Positions 1 through 9,921 are shown, counted from the first letter of the stretch. The stretch: DNA of 49,190 nt from Gammaproteobacteria bacterium (GCA_029287575.1 JARFQW010000062.1:1-49190), one strand, 5' to 3'. The notes: generated from the letters alone by a model not told the origin. A program made the numbers and translations.

Positions 1-1915
1 CGCGATTACCCCAGACGAAGTAGATTTCGCAGAGCTTCGCGAGCAGGTCCAGGCGCTCCGGCTCGTTAGCCAGCGCCCCGTTGATCAGGTCCGCCGCCTG
101 GTCATAGAGCCCGTAGGCCATGTGGAAATCGGCCTCGGCAAGCGGATCCTGCTGCTCCAGGGCGACAGCGGTATCACCCGCAATGGTATCTTCGAACGGA
201 TACTCGTAGTCCGCGTCCGAGCCCAGCAGCCCTTCGTCGCTAGAGGAGTCGCGGGCATCCGGCTCGGGCGCAAACAGAAGGTCGTCGGATTCGCCCGCGG
301 TTGGCGTCACGTCGTCCCCGTCCGCCTCCATACCGGTTTGGGCTGCCGCCGGCTCGCTCAGCTGTTGCTCTTCGACCACGATCGCAGCGGGCTCTTCCCG
401 CTTCGGCGGCGCCAGAGTCTGCGTGTCTCTCGCCGTCGCGGCCTCTTCCTCGGCCGACCAGGTCGTGGCAAAGTCATCGTCTTCACGCCGCGAGCGCATG
501 AACCACAGCGCAGCGCCGGCGAGAAGCCCAAGCCCCAGTATCAGCCACAGCCACAGGCTGCCAAGGAGCCCGGTCAACCGCTCGAACAGCGACGGTTCCG
601 GGGCCGGCCGCACCGCCGGGGGCTCGGAGACAGCCGGCGCGGGCGCGGTCTCTTCCTCTACCGCTTCCCCGGCAGGCTCGGCGAGCCCATCCTGGCCTTC
701 GGCGAGGTCCGTCTCAGGCTCGGAAATCGGTTCACCGGTCTCCGGGTCGACACCAGCGATTTCAGCCAGATCTTCAGTGAGGGGCACCTCAACCAGCGGC
801 TCTTCGTCCAGCGGGGTCTCGATGACCGGACCCTCGGCGCCGGGCACCTGGTCGGGGCGGGCGGCTGCCTCGAGTTCGAGCTGCTCCAGTCGCGTCTGGA
901 GCCGGGCGATCTCGGCATCGCGGACTTCCAGCAAGCGACGGGTTTCCTCCAGCTCGGATGACAGCCTGTTGACCGTGGCGCTGTCAGGGGCGTCACCCGC
1001 CGCGCCCGGTTCTCCTGAGCCCGCCACAGGAGCGTCTCCGGCATCGTCGGAAGGCGGTACCAGTTCCAGCCTGGGACGCTCGATTCGTCCGCGCCAGGCC
1101 TCGTTCTGCGCCATGACCGCGCGGGTCGCCTCTCCGGCGCCCAGGCGGATAATCTCGGAACGCTCGGGCACGCGCAGGATCGTGCCGGCCCTGAGCCGGT
1201 TGATGTTGCCTTCAAAGGCCTCCGGATTGGCCTCGTAAAGGGCCATCATCATCTGGTTCATGGAGACCGCGTCATCCGGACGGACGCCCTCGGCGATGCC
1301 CCATAGCGTTTCGCTGCGCTGAACAGGCCCGTAAGTACCCGGCGCGCTCTCGAAGCCCGGCGACGGCTTGGCCGGGGCCGGGGCGGGAGTCGGTGGAGCC
1401 GGCACCGGCTCGGGGGCCGGAGCGGCCACGGGCGCGGGCGCAGGACGGGTCAGCGTGCCTTCATCGGTCGCCGCGGGCGCCTGGACGGGCGTGCTGGCCG
1501 GCGCTTCCCCGCCGGGCATGAACGCGGGAGGATCCAGCAGCACGGTGTACTCGCGCAGAAGCCGTCCTCCACTCCACGTCGCCTCGACGAGAAACGTCAG
1601 AAACGGCTCCACCACGGCATCGGTGCTGCGAACGTTGATACGGGCCCGGCTTCCCGGGGCGCCATCGATCTCGAACTCTACCTGGTCGAGAAAGCCCGGG
1701 CGATCCAGCCCGAGGCGCTCGAAGGTTTCCCTGTCCGGAATCCGGAGCTCAAGGCTGCGCAACTCGTCAGGCGACGACAGCATCAGTTCGATCTCCGCAT
1801 CCAGCGGCTGATTCAGGTAGGAATTCAGGCGAATTTCGCCCAGCCCGAGAGACTGTACGACAGCCGGCACAAACAGAACCGACAGAAGACAGACTGACAG
1901 GAATTTCCGCGCCAT
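1..1915 (-). CDS. fimV: FimV family pilus assembly / polar hub protein (C-terminus cut by window edge)
   Basis: Inner-membrane peptidoglycan-binding protein that organises the cell pole and type IV pilus machinery. About 638 codons are present and the frame runs off the left edge. An N-terminal signal sequence (about residues 1-20) leads into the hallmark FimV N-terminus, LGLGEIRLNSYLNQPLDAEI. A LysM-like segment lies at about 191-247, a Pro/Ala-rich linker precedes it, and a heptad-like coiled coil lies at about 313-350. A hydrophobic transmembrane helix at about 447-470 is followed by an acidic cytoplasmic region with TPR-like character near the edge (YGLYDQAADLINGALANEPERL). Start is the ATG at 1915, the only one giving the signal peptide. 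It lies 100 bp downstream of asd, the usual arrangement in gammaproteobacteria. A role in twitching fits the FimX-like protein at 11592. The missing C-terminal FimV domain cannot be assessed. Confidence 0.93.
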   Translation of the reverse strand, partial: MARKFLSVCLLSVLFVPAVVQSLGLGEIRLNSYLNQPLDAEIELMLSSPDELRSLELRIPDRETFERLGLDRPGFLDQVEFEIDGAPGSRARINVRSTDAVVEPFLTFLVEATWSGGRLLREYTVLLDPPAFMPGGEAPASTPVQAPAATDEGTLTRPAPAPVAAPAPEPVPAPPTPAPAPAKPSPGFESAPGTYGPVQRSETLWGIAEGVRPDDAVSMNQMMMALYEANPEAFEGNINRLRAGTILRVPERSEIIRLGAGEATRAVMAQNEAWRGRIERPRLELVPPSDDAGDAPVAGSGEPGAAGDAPDSATVNRLSSELEETRRLLEVRDAEIARLQTRLEQLELEAAARPDQVPGAEGPVIETPLDEEPLVEVPLTEDLAEIAGVDPETGEPISEPETDLAEGQDGLAEPAGEAVEEETAPAPAVSEPPAVRPAPEPSLFERLTGLLGSLWLWLILGLGLLAGAALWFMRSRREDDDFATTWSAEEEAATARDTQTLAPPKREEPAAIVVEEQQLSEPAAAQTGMEADGDDVTPTAGESDDLLFAPEPDARDSSSDEGLLGSDADYEYPFEDTIAGDTAVALEQQDPLAEADFHMAYGLYDQAADLINGALANEPERLDLLAKLCEIYFVWGNR

Positions 1916-1967
1916 TGCTACTCCCTTACCGCAATCCCCAGCGGACCCGCAGTTTCGACGTTATGTC

Positions 1968-1980
1968 AGGTCAAAGACCT
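1968..1980. repeat. Small perfect inverted repeat in the asd-fimV gap
   Basis: AGGTC-AAA-GACCT, 5-bp arms around a 3-nt loop, lies in the unusually AT-rich 100-bp spacer between asd and fimV. On the minus strand no T-tract follows, so it is a poor intrinsic terminator. It could be a small operator or a chance palindrome. The spacer also holds AT-rich hexamers that could serve as a fimV -10 element, but I could not pick one convincingly. Confidence 0.3.
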
Positions 1981-2015
1981 AATAACTCTCTTTATATTTC
2001 GCGCCTAACGATAAC

Positions 2016-3038
2016 TTACAGATAGCTTTTTACCAAAATTTCAGCGATCTGCACGCTATTGAGCGCCGCGCCCTTGCGGACGTTGTCCGCCACAATCCAC
2101 ATATTCAATCCGTTCGGATGGGTCAGGTCGGCCCGGATCCGGCCGACGAAAACGCCGTCCTGACCCGCCGCATCCCTTGCCGGCGTGGGAAATTCGCCCT
2201 CGCCCGGCTCGTCCATGAGCACGATTCCCGGCGAATCCGAGAGCAGTTCCCGGACCCGGTCCACGGAAATCGGCTGCGCTGTTTCGAGGTGTACGGCCTC
2301 CGAATGTCCGAAGAATACAGGAATTCTCACGGCCGTAGCATTGACGGAGATCTCATCATCGGAAAGAATTTTTTGCGTTTCGCGATAGAGTTTCAGCTCT
2401 TCCCGGGTGTAGCCGGAGTCTTCGAAGACATCGATTGCCGGCACCGCATTGAAGGCCTGCTGCATCAGGCCCGACTCCTCATCGAGGGGTTTCCCGTTCA
2501 TCAGCAGCGCCGTCTGACGCGCCAGCCGCTCCATCGCGGAGCGCCCTGCTCCGGAAACCGCCTGGTAGGTCGCCACGTTGACACGAGTGATACCCGCCTC
2601 AGCGTGAATCGGCTTCAGCGCGACGACGAGCTGGATGGTCGAGCAATTCGGGTTGGCGATGATCCCGCGCGCCGTATGTCCGGCGATGGCCTCGGGATTG
2701 ACCTCCGGGACCACGAGCGGGACATCGTCGTCGTAGCGGAAGAACGACGTGTTGTCGATGACCACGGCGCCGGCGGCCGCCGCTCGCGGCGCATGTTCCG
2801 CGGAGACCGAGCCGCCGGCCGAGAAGAGGGCCAGGTCGACGCCGGCGAAATCATGTTCCGCAAGATCGCCCACCGTGTACTCGCGGCCGAGGCAACGGCA
2901 GGTCTCGCCGGCCGTGCGGCTGCTCGCAAGCGGAATCAGCCGATCCAGCGGGAACCGGCGCTGCTCGAGAACCTCGATCATGGTCTGTCCGACCAGGCCC
3001 GTCGCGCCCACGACAGCCACCGAATATTGCTTTGTCAT
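2016..3038 (-). CDS. asd: Aspartate-semialdehyde dehydrogenase
   Basis: Reduces L-aspartyl-4-phosphate to aspartate semialdehyde with NADPH, the branch-point step toward lysine/diaminopimelate, threonine and methionine. 340 aa, the usual length for the 337-345 aa (Asd2-like) form. An N-terminal Rossmann motif GATGLVGQ is at about 11-18, and the catalytic cysteine C132 sits in NPNCSTIQ. The ATG start at 3038 gives the canonical N-terminus. It is 31 bp downstream of the MFS gene and probably belongs to the prmB-aroC-MFS-asd transcription unit. Asd is essential for cell-wall synthesis, which makes sense of its place beside fimV. Confidence 0.97.
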   Translation of the reverse strand: MTKQYSVAVVGATGLVGQTMIEVLEQRRFPLDRLIPLASSRTAGETCRCLGREYTVGDLAEHDFAGVDLALFSAGGSVSAEHAPRAAAAGAVVIDNTSFFRYDDDVPLVVPEVNPEAIAGHTARGIIANPNCSTIQLVVALKPIHAEAGITRVNVATYQAVSGAGRSAMERLARQTALLMNGKPLDEESGLMQQAFNAVPAIDVFEDSGYTREELKLYRETQKILSDDEISVNATAVRIPVFFGHSEAVHLETAQPISVDRVRELLSDSPGIVLMDEPGEGEFPTPARDAAGQDGVFVGRIRADLTHPNGLNMWIVADNVRKGAALNSVQIAEILVKSYL

Positions 3039-3069
3039 GACTCTCCGAGTCTCCCTAGTCGCCGCTTGC

Positions 3070-4248
3070 TCATGTTTCGGTCAGCCCGTCGGCCTGGCCT
3101 TCGCGATCCGCGGTCGACGTATCCAGCGACAGGACCGCCAGGGCCCATCCTGCCAGCGCCAGCCCCCCGGCAATGAGGAACGTGGCCGACGGGCCGACGC
3201 TTTGCCATGCGTAGCCGCTGTAGAAACTGCCGATCGCCCCGCCTACGCCGAATCCGACGCTGCTGTAGAGCGCCTGTCCCCGACCCTGAAGACGACCGCG
3301 AAACCAGCGATGCACGAGCACTACGGCAACCGCATGAAACAAACCGAAGCCGGCAAAATGCAGTGTTTGACAAAAAACCAGAACGGCCAGGTTTTCCGCC
3401 ATCAACCCCGTCAGGCCCCAGCGCACGACGGTCGCGGCCATGGCCACCTGCATGAGGCTGGAAAGAGAATACCGCCGCAAGAGCCTGGGTGCATAGAGAA
3501 ACAGCACAATTTCCGCCGCTGCGCCCCAGGACCAGAGCAGTCCGGCGGTCCGCGTGGAATAGCCGGCTTCCTCAACGTAGAGAGTAAAAAAAACGTAATA
3601 GGGCCCAAAGCTCGCCAGCTGAAGCACACACACAGCGAATAGCGCCAGGACCGGCGGACGACGCAGGGTAGCGAGCAGCGTTCCCGACTCCCCCGAATGC
3701 CGGCCCGCCGGCGCCTCCGGTGTTATCCAGGCCGCCGCCACCACAACCGCCATGACGAGAATAACGACCTCCGGCAGGCGCAGCGCGTCATCGCCGGCGA
3801 ACAGCCAACCTCCGGAAAGCGTCGCCACGATAAACCCCAGCGACCCCCACAGGCGAATGTGGCCGTAGCGGTGAATGTCATCTCCGAGGTGAGAAAGCGT
3901 CGTCGCTTCGTACTGGGGCAACAGGCCCGACCAGGCGAACCCGAACAGGGCCAGGGCCAGCGCTATTCCCGACGCGCCCGGGTGGGTAAGAAGGATGGCG
4001 AATCCCAGGAGACTGGCGACGGAGGCAGTCCGGATAACGCCGATACGCCGCCCGCCCCGATCAGCCAGAGCCGCCCACAGTCCGGGGGCGACTATGCGCA
4101 TGCCCAGAAGGATCGAGACCAGCTGACCGATCAGGACCGGTTCGAAACCCCTGCGGTCCAGATAGGGCCCGAGGTAAGGGACCAGCGTCCCGATTACAGC
4201 GAAGTAGAAGAAGTAGAATCCGCCGAGTCGCCCGGCGAGCGCCGTCAT
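3070..4248 (-). CDS. MFS transporter (phenylpropionate-transporter-like family)
   Basis: Twelve-helix major facilitator protein of 392 aa. The N-terminal hydrophobic segment [20 protein letters not shown], followed by [13 protein letters not shown], is typical of the MFS_1-like/HcaT-type subgroup. A charged loop between helices 2 and 3 ([16 protein letters not shown]) carries the MFS motif A pattern, and a central hydrophilic loop falls near residues 190-200. The ATG overlaps the aroC stop as ATGA, so translation is probably coupled. The same MFS gene recurs between aroC and asd in many gammaproteobacteria. No substrate can be deduced; the HcaT-type name reflects family resemblance only. Confidence 0.85.
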   Translation of the reverse strand: MTALAGRLGGFYFFYFAVIGTLVPYLGPYLDRRGFEPVLIGQLVSILLGMRIVAPGLWAALADRGGRRIGVIRTASVASLLGFAILLTHPGASGIALALALFGFAWSGLLPQYEATTLSHLGDDIHRYGHIRLWGSLGFIVATLSGGWLFAGDDALRLPEVVILVMAVVVAAAWITPEAPAGRHSGESGTLLATLRRPPVLALFAVCVLQLASFGPYYVFFTLYVEEAGYSTRTAGLLWSWGAAAEIVLFLYAPRLLRRYSLSSLMQVAMAATVVRWGLTGLMAENLAVLVFCQTLHFAGFGLFHAVAVVLVHRWFRGRLQGRGQALYSSVGFGVGGAIGSFYSGYAWQSVGPSATFLIAGGLALAGWALAVLSLDTSTADREGQADGLTET

Positions 4249-5354
4249 GTATCTGCGGGCGCCCGCGCGGGAATCATCGGTGTCCTGGAAACCACATCCG
4301 CGTTCTGGGCCCGGTGGCGAAGAAGATGATCCATCAACACGAGGGCGAGCATGGCCTCCGCTATGGGCGTGGCCCGGATCCCGACACAGGGATCGTGACG
4401 CCCCGTGGTAATGACTTCAGCCGCCTCACCGGCCGAATCCACGGTTCGGCCAGGCAGGCGCAGGCTCGATGTGGGCTTCAGCGCCATGCTCACGACAACA
4501 TCCTGGCCCGACGAAATACCGCCGAGTGTCCCCCCTGATTCGTTGCCCAGAAAGCCGGCCGGGGTCATCTCGTCCCGATGCTCGGTCCCTTTCTGCTCCA
4601 CGGCGGCAAATCCGGCCCCGATTTCCACGCCTCTGACCGCATTGATCCCCATCATGGCGTGCGCGAGATCCGCATCGAGCTTGTCGAAGACAGGCTCACC
4701 CAGCCCCGGCGGCACGCCGGTCGCCACGACCGTGACTCGCGCGCCGATGGAATTGCCCTCCTTGCGCAGCGCATCCATATAGGCCTCCAGTTCGGCGACT
4801 CGTGAAGGATCGGGGCAGAAGAAAGGGTTGTCATCCACCGTATCCGGAGCGACGGGATCCAGCCGGATCGGTCCGAGCTGGGCCAGGTAGCCGTATATGC
4901 GGATACCGGCCCTCTCCGCCAGGTACTTGCGCGCAATCGCGCCGGCGGCGACACGCACCGCGGTCTCCCTGGCGGAAGACCGTCCTCCGCCCCGATAGTC
5001 CCGTATGCCGTACTTTTGCTGATAGGTGTAGTCCGCATGCCCGGGGCGGAACAGGTCCTTGATCTTGGAATAGTCCCGCGATCGCTGGTCTTCGTTCTCG
5101 ATCAACAGCCCGATGGAGGCGCCGGTCGTCCGGCCCTCGAAAATACCCGAGAGTATCCGCACCCGATCCGGCTCGCGCCGTTGACTGGTATGGCGTGACT
5201 TTCCCGAGCGCCGGCGCTCCACGTCGGCCTGGAGATCCTCCTCGGACAGCTCCAGCCCGGGCGGACAACCATCCACCACACCGCCGATTGCCGGACCGTG
5301 GCTCTCTCCGAAAGAAGTCAGGCAGAACAATTTGCCAAAGGTATTTCCGGACAA
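4245..5354 (-). CDS. aroC: Chorismate synthase
   Basis: Catalyses FMN-dependent 1,4-elimination of phosphate from EPSP to give chorismate, the last common step to aromatic amino acids, folate and quinones. 369 aa against about 360 for the family. Signature segments are present: [15 protein letters not shown] near the N-terminus, the basic [16 protein letters not shown] region, [14 protein letters not shown], and [11 protein letters not shown]. The start is TTG at 5354: it gives the canonical [11 protein letters not shown]-terminus and has a GGAGA ribosome-binding site about 7 nt upstream, inside the end of prmB. One base separates it from the prmB stop and it overlaps the MFS start by 4 nt, so the three are one operon. 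Confidence 0.97.
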   Translation of the reverse strand: MSGNTFGKLFCLTSFGESHGPAIGGVVDGCPPGLELSEEDLQADVERRRSGKSRHTSQRREPDRVRILSGIFEGRTTGASIGLLIENEDQRSRDYSKIKDLFRPGHADYTYQQKYGIRDYRGGGRSSARETAVRVAAGAIARKYLAERAGIRIYGYLAQLGPIRLDPVAPDTVDDNPFFCPDPSRVAELEAYMDALRKEGNSIGARVTVVATGVPPGLGEPVFDKLDADLAHAMMGINAVRGVEIGAGFAAVEQKGTEHRDEMTPAGFLGNESGGTLGGISSGQDVVVSMALKPTSSLRLPGRTVDSAGEAAEVITTGRHDPCVGIRATPIAEAMLALVLMDHLLRHRAQNADVVSRTPMIPARAPADT

Positions 5355-5355
5355 T

Positions 5356-6249
5356 TCAGGTCTCCAGGTCGGTTGCGCTGATCAGGAACACGCCACCACC
5401 GCCGCGCTCGAACTCGATCCAGGTCAGAGGCAAATGATGGAAGGCTGCTTCCATTGCCGGCTGGCTGGCCCCGACCTCCACGACCAGAATGCCGTGACTG
5501 GTGAGATGGCTGCGCGCTTCGGCCATGATCCGGCGCACGATATCCAGACCGTCGACTCCGGCCTCGAGCCCTATTCTGGGCTCATGTTCGTATTCCGGTG
5601 CCATCGCCTTCATTTCGGGACCATCCACGTAGGGCGGATTGCTGACAATCAGGTCATACCGGCGACCGGACAAACCGCCGAAAAGATCCGACTCAACGGC
5701 CCTCACGCGATCATCGAGGCCGAATCGGGAGATGTTTTTCCGCGCCACCTCGAGCGCGTCGGCGGAGAGATCGGCAAGGTCGACGGTCGCCTCCGGAAAC
5801 GCCAGCGCACAGGCAATCCCGATACATCCCGAACCGGTGCAGAGGTCCAGAATGGCAGAAACCCCATCGGGTGCTACCCACGGCTCGAATCCGGCCTCGA
5901 CGAGTTCGGCAATCGGCGAGCGGGGAACGAGGACCCGGGAATCCACGACGAATTCGAGTCCCGCGAACCAGGCGGTCCCGGTGAGATACGCCGTCGGCAC
6001 GCGCTCCTCGATGCGCCGGCGGAACAGGCCCGCCACCGTGTCCTTTTCGGCGGAGATGAGGCGGGCGCCGAAGAACTCCGGCGGGATTTCGGGTGGCAGA
6101 TGCAGGACATGACGCACCAGGGCCAGCGCTTCGTCCACCGGGTTGTCGTAGCCATGGCCGAAGGCCAGATTGCTGGCAGCGAAACGACTTGCCCCGTAGC
6201 GCACGAAATCGATGACGGTATGCAGATCCCGGATGTCGGATGGGTCCAC
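5356..6249 (-). CDS. prmB: Ribosomal protein L3 N5-glutamine methyltransferase
   Basis: SAM-dependent methyltransferase that modifies a glutamine of ribosomal protein L3. 297 aa. The AdoMet-binding motif [11 protein letters not shown] is at about 135-145 and the glutamine-methyltransferase signature NPPY at 204-207. The N-terminal helical domain ([16 protein letters not shown]) separates it from the release-factor enzyme PrmC, as does its position directly upstream of aroC. Start is GTG at 6249, with GGAGG about 8 nt upstream. It is the first gene of the prmB-aroC-MFS-asd run and is divergent from the SCO gene across 146 bp. Confidence 0.94.
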   Translation of the reverse strand: MDPSDIRDLHTVIDFVRYGASRFAASNLAFGHGYDNPVDEALALVRHVLHLPPEIPPEFFGARLISAEKDTVAGLFRRRIEERVPTAYLTGTAWFAGLEFVVDSRVLVPRSPIAELVEAGFEPWVAPDGVSAILDLCTGSGCIGIACALAFPEATVDLADLSADALEVARKNISRFGLDDRVRAVESDLFGGLSGRRYDLIVSNPPYVDGPEMKAMAPEYEHEPRIGLEAGVDGLDIVRRIMAEARSHLTSHGILVVEVGASQPAMEAAFHHLPLTWIEFERGGGGVFLISATDLET

Positions 6250-6395
6250 GGGCGGTACCTCCAGAACGCCTCATGATACGCAACCGCCAACCGGCTTGCC
6301 TATCGGCGAACTCTCCGGGGCAGGCAGGACTCGGCCCCTCACTGTGGGATAATCCCGACTTCCAGTCTCGTCCCATCAACCGGAACACGGGTGAC
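6250..6395. promoter_or_regulatory. Divergent intergenic region between prmB and SCO genes
   Basis: 146 bp must hold promoters for both directions. The clearest element is a plus-strand GATAAT hexamer inside the small palindrome GGGATAATCCC at about 6348-6358, some 40 bp before the SCO start. No convincing -35 accompanies it. No copper-regulator palindrome (CueR/CopY type) is evident. Nothing else stands out. Confidence 0.3.
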
Positions 6396-7013
6396 ATGAA
6401 ACGGCAGTTTCTCATCATGGTGGTCGCGCTGGCTGCATTGACGGCCGGGGCGCTGTTAGCCTCTCACATGCGGCGCGTCGAGGCGCCTGAGCAGGCACGA
6501 CTGCTCGAAGTGCCCCGGGTGCTTCCGGAATTCCAGCTGACCAATCATCGCGGCGAGCCGCTGGCCCCCGCGGACCTGGCAGGCGGATGGAGCTGGCTGT
6601 TCTTCGGATTCACCCATTGCCCTGATGTCTGCCCCACAACGCTCCATACCCTGGCCCGGACCGAGGATCTCCTGGAGGACCTCTCTGACGAGACACGACC
6701 CCGAGTCGTACTTATTTCGGTGGACCCCATGCGAGACGACGCCGAGCAGCTGGAAAGCTATGTGGCCTTCTTCAATTCCGATTTTGTCGGCGCAACCGGC
6801 GAGATGGGTGACCTTCAGCGGCTGGCCAGCACCGTTGGCGCGGCGTTCAGCTACGTGCCGACGGAGGACGGCTATACCGTTGAGCACACCGCCAGCCTGT
6901 TTCTCATCGACCCGAATGGGAACCTTTCGGCAGTGTTCACAACCCCGCACACGGCGGAGGGCCTGGCGCGCGATTACCGGCGTGTAATTGCGGCCCGGGG
7001 AGCCGGGGCATGA
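6396..7013 (+). CDS. SCO1/SenC family copper chaperone
   Basis: Membrane-anchored thioredoxin-fold protein that delivers copper to the CuA site of cytochrome c oxidase or acts as its thiol reductase. 205 aa. An N-terminal membrane anchor is at about 3-22; the copper ligands are C75 and C79 in FTHCPDVCP and the conserved H164 in VEHTASLFLID. SVDPMRD is the usual family segment. Start is ATG 6396, chosen because it puts the hydrophobic anchor at the N-terminus; the frame is open further upstream without SCO features. It overlaps the PCu(A)C gene by 4 nt (ATGA), so the two copper chaperones are coupled. Confidence 0.93.
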   Translation: MKRQFLIMVVALAALTAGALLASHMRRVEAPEQARLLEVPRVLPEFQLTNHRGEPLAPADLAGGWSWLFFGFTHCPDVCPTTLHTLARTEDLLEDLSDETRPRVVLISVDPMRDDAEQLESYVAFFNSDFVGATGEMGDLQRLASTVGAAFSYVPTEDGYTVEHTASLFLIDPNGNLSAVFTTPHTAEGLARDYRRVIAARGAGA

Positions 7014-7549
7014 GCGGGCGAACGACCCGACGCCTGCGCGCGGGGGCCTGGCTGGCGGCCGTGTTTCTGGCGGCAGGGCTCTCCGGGTGTGGACCGGAAA
7101 CGACGGATACCGGGTCCGAGGTCGCGGAGCCGACGGTCGTAAATCCGACGGTTGTTGATCCCTGGATCCGTGCGGCGCCGCCCACGGCCCGGGTTCTCGC
7201 CGGCTACCTGGTCCTGGAAAACCCCGGGGCTCAGGCGGTGACGCTGGTTGGCGCAACCAGCCCGGTCGCGGCCATGGTGGAGATCCACGAAACCGTGGTC
7301 CGGGACGGCGTTGCCAGCATGGAGCGACGACCCGAACTCGTCGTGCCCGCCGGCGGGCAGCTCGTTCTCGAACCGGGCGGAGCACACCTGATGTTCATGC
7401 AGCCTTCGGCTGTGCCGGTGGCCGGCGAAACCGTACCGGTGACGTTGAGTCTGGGGGACGGAAGCACGCTCGAAGCGGTGTTCGCGGTTCGCGACGGCGC
7501 TGCGGGGTCCGGGCACGAACACCATCATCCCGAGCCGGGTCCGGACTGA
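7010..7549 (+). CDS. PCu(A)C family periplasmic copper chaperone (lipoprotein)
   Basis: Binds Cu(I) in the periplasm and hands it to SCO or directly to the CuA subunit of cytochrome oxidase. 179 aa. A lipobox LSGC (24-27) predicts lipidation at C27. The family copper motif HX10MX21HXM is matched exactly: H93, M104, H126 and M128. A short His-rich tail (EHHHPEPG) may add metal affinity. The start overlaps the SCO stop and the stop overlaps the psd start (TGATG), making a coupled SCO-PCu(A)C-psd operon. Confidence 0.94.
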   Translation: MSGRTTRRLRAGAWLAAVFLAAGLSGCGPETTDTGSEVAEPTVVNPTVVDPWIRAAPPTARVLAGYLVLENPGAQAVTLVGATSPVAAMVEIHETVVRDGVASMERRPELVVPAGGQLVLEPGGAHLMFMQPSAVPVAGETVPVTLSLGDGSTLEAVFAVRDGAAGSGHEHHHPEPGPD

Positions 7550-8460
7550 TGGAGCGGCTCTTCGTCGGCCTGCAGTACATCCTCCCTCAGCACCTGATCT
7601 CTCGCCTCGTGGGAGCGCTGACCCGCGTGCGCTGGAAACCGTTCAAACGAGCCTTTATCGGATGGTTCAGCCGTCACTACGGGATCGACCTGGGCGAGGC
7701 CGAGATCAGTGATCCCGAGGCATTCTCCGACTTCAACGAGTTTTTCACCCGAAGCCTCAAGGCCGGCACCCGCCCCATGCCCGTGGATCCGGACGACATG
7801 GCATGTCCGGTGGATGGCGTGGTCAGCCAGGCCGGACCCGTCCAGGCGGGCACGCTGCTTCAGTCCAAGGGGCATCACTACGACCTGGATGGACTGCTCG
7901 GCGGCGGAGTCGAGGGGCTCAAGGCCGGTGCGGTATTCGCCACCCTCTACCTCGCCCCCTCCAACTACCACCGCATCCATATGCCCGTTGCCGGACGGCT
8001 CACGAGCATGCGCTATGAGCCTGGGCGGCTGTTTTCCGTCAATGACGCAACGGCTCGCCGCGTACCGGGACTGTTTACTCGTAACGAGCGGGTCGCGTGC
8101 ATCTTCGAGACCGATCAGGGACCGCTCGCCCTGGTCCTCGTGGGCGCCCTGAACGTCGGCAACATCGAGACGGTCTGGGCCGGCCAGGTGGCCCCGAAGC
8201 GCTGGAGCGAAACCCAGGTCACGGATTATCCCTCCGCCGGAGAGTCCGCGGTCCGGCTGGAGCGAGGTGACGAAATGGGACGCTTCAACATGGGATCGAC
8301 CGTCATCGTCGTCGCGCCGGACAGCTGGTCGTTGGCGGAACACCTGGCGCCGGGGCACCCGGTGCGGGTTGGACAGATCCTCGCCCGGCCGGCCCCGGAT
8401 CAGCCGCGCCCGAGCGCGGTCTCGCCGGCTCAGGCGTCCCCGGCCAGCGCAGCCAGGTAG
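7549..8460 (+). CDS. psd: Phosphatidylserine decarboxylase proenzyme
   Basis: Pyruvoyl enzyme making phosphatidylethanolamine at the inner membrane. 303 aa, close to the gammaproteobacterial length. D89 (VDGVVS) and H144 (NYHRIHMP) correspond to the autoprocessing triad. Self-cleavage is expected in the GST motif at 249-251, producing the pyruvoyl group from S250; here it reads MGST rather than the commoner LGST. The start overlaps the previous stop by one base. The C-terminal Ala/Pro-rich tail overlaps the end of the convergent sulfoxide reductase gene by 31 bp. Confidence 0.96.
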   Translation: MERLFVGLQYILPQHLISRLVGALTRVRWKPFKRAFIGWFSRHYGIDLGEAEISDPEAFSDFNEFFTRSLKAGTRPMPVDPDDMACPVDGVVSQAGPVQAGTLLQSKGHHYDLDGLLGGGVEGLKAGAVFATLYLAPSNYHRIHMPVAGRLTSMRYEPGRLFSVNDATARRVPGLFTRNERVACIFETDQGPLALVLVGALNVGNIETVWAGQVAPKRWSETQVTDYPSAGESAVRLERGDEMGRFNMGSTVIVVAPDSWSLAEHLAPGHPVRVGQILARPAPDQPRPSAVSPAQASPASAAR

Positions 8461-8927
8461 ATCCCCGTCACCGTCTCCAGGCCTTCGCGGTCGGCGTCAT
8501 CGAATCGACCCGGCGACGGGCTGTCCACATCCAGAACCCCCAGCAGCCGGCCGTGCCCGTCGACCAGCGGAACGACAATTTCTGACCGGGACGCCGCATC
8601 GCAGGGGATATGCCCGGCAAAGGCATTCACATCAGCCACTACCTGTGTCGAGCGGGTCGCGGCGGCCGTGCCGCAGACCCCTTTCCCCAGCGGAATGCGC
8701 ACACACGCCGGCAGGCCCTGGAAGGGCCCGACGACCAGAACATCGTCATGGGCGAAATAGAATCCGACCCAGTTGGTATCCGGCAACTGGCTGAACAGCA
8801 GCGCGGAAAGGTTCGCCGCGTTGGCGACGGGGTCGGATTCGCCGGCCAGCAGCGCCCGGGCCTGGTCGCTCAGCTCGGCCCAGAAAGCACGCTTGTCCGA
8901 GTAATCGATCCGATGTGCATTGAACAT
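8430..8927 (-). CDS. GAF-domain free methionine-(R)-sulfoxide reductase
   Basis: Reduces free L-methionine-(R)-sulfoxide, an oxidative repair role in the cytoplasm (fRMsr / YebR family). 165 aa, a single GAF domain. All three conserved cysteines are present: C75 in LPACVRIP, C85 in GVCG, and C109 in GHIPCD. Start is ATG 8927 because a GGAG site lies just upstream and MFNAHRIDYSDK matches the family N-terminus; the open frame further upstream has no family similarity. Only 13 bp separate it from the epmA stop, so it may be the distal gene of the efp-epmA transcript. Confidence 0.92.
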   Translation of the reverse strand: MFNAHRIDYSDKRAFWAELSDQARALLAGESDPVANAANLSALLFSQLPDTNWVGFYFAHDDVLVVGPFQGLPACVRIPLGKGVCGTAAATRSTQVVADVNAFAGHIPCDAASRSEIVVPLVDGHGRLLGVLDVDSPSPGRFDDADREGLETVTGIYLAALAGDA

Positions 8928-8940
8928 GTCTCCAACCCCT

Positions 8941-9921
8941 TTATGCGCGCCCGGACGGAAATGCCAGCGCGCTCGCGAGATCCGGGGCACCGCTGATTAC
9001 CATGACCAGACGGTCGAAACCCAGGGCCACTCCGCTGCAGGCCGGCAGGCCATGCTCGAGCGCGGCCAGGAGAAATTCGTCCGCGGGAATATCCGGCTGC
9101 CCCCGCTCGGCGCGGCGCCTGCAGTCCTGTTCGAAGCGCTGCCGCTGCTCTGAGGCATTGGTCAGCTCCCCGAAGCCGTTCGCCAGTTCCATGCCGCCGA
9201 GAAACAGCTCGAAGCGCTCCGCTACCGGGACCGGGTCTGGACGGATGGTCGCTAGCGCCGCCTGGGCCGGCGGGAAGTCATACACGAAGGTCGGTTGCGC
9301 CGGGTCGAAGGACGGCTCGACCAGCGTGGAAAGAATCAGATCCAGGAGGGCCTCGCGATCGTCCTTCACCGAGCGGGGCCAATCCACACCCGCCGCATCC
9401 AGCCGCGCTGCGAGTTCCGGGGAGCTGTCCCGGCCGGAGTCCACTCCCACGCTGGCCATGGCCTGGGCGTACGTCAGCTTCCTGGGCGTCTTCCAGTCAC
9501 GGAGCCCGGCTCCCGCGGCAATACAAAGATCCAGTACATCGTCCATCAGGTCCTGATAGCCCATCCCCACCCGATACCATTCCAGCAAGGTGAACTCGGG
9601 ATTGTGGCGGCGGCCCGATTCGCCTTTGCGGAAGACGCGAGCGAACTGGTAGATGTCCTCGCATCCGGCCGCCAGGAGCCGTTTCATCGGGAATTCCGGG
9701 GACGTGTGCAGCCAGCCTCCGCCGGCAACCTCCAGGCTCTCGATATTCGGATCGGTCGCCGCGAAGCGGGACAGGGCCGGAGTTTCTACTTCGAGCACGC
9801 CCCGCTCGGCAAACCAGTCACGAATACGGCCCAGGAGCCGGGCGCGCAGCTTGAGAATCTCGAGACTGGCCGTGGGCCGCCAGGCGGTTGAATCAGTCCT
9901 TGACGCGGGAAACGTACTCAC
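8941..9921 (-). CDS. epmA: EF-P beta-lysylation protein EpmA (lysyl-tRNA synthetase-like)
   Basis: Attaches (R)-beta-lysine to a conserved lysine of elongation factor P. About 326 aa, the size of E. coli EpmA. It has the class II synthetase core without an anticodon-binding domain: [57 protein letters not shown] and [11 protein letters not shown]. The start is uncertain: the only usable codon near the expected N-terminus is GTG at 9921, which overlaps the efp 3' end by 29 nt. No ATG is nearby. It follows efp directly, and epmB is divergent on the other side, so all three EF-P modification genes are in one locus. Confidence 0.93.
   Translation of the reverse strand: MSTFPASRTDSTAWRPTASLEILKLRARLLGRIRDWFAERGVLEVETPALSRFAATDPNIESLEVAGGGWLHTSPEFPMKRLLAAGCEDIYQFARVFRKGESGRRHNPEFTLLEWYRVGMGYQDLMDDVLDLCIAAGAGLRDWKTPRKLTYAQAMASVGVDSGRDSSPELAARLDAAGVDWPRSVKDDREALLDLILSTLVEPSFDPAQPTFVYDFPPAQAALATIRPDPVPVAERFELFLGGMELANGFGELTNASEQRQRFEQDCRRRAERGQPDIPADEFLLAALEHGLPACSGVALGFDRLVMVISGAPDLASALAFPSGRA

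Noticed and set aside
122-1238. Plus-strand open frames opposite fimV
   Set aside because: The minus strand encodes a clear FimV; the plus-strand products are low-complexity Arg/Ser/Gly sequence.
4245-5354. Suspected truncated aroC because no ATG begins it
   Set aside because: TTG 5354 gives the canonical [11 protein letters not shown]-terminus with a good ribosome-binding site, so it is intact.
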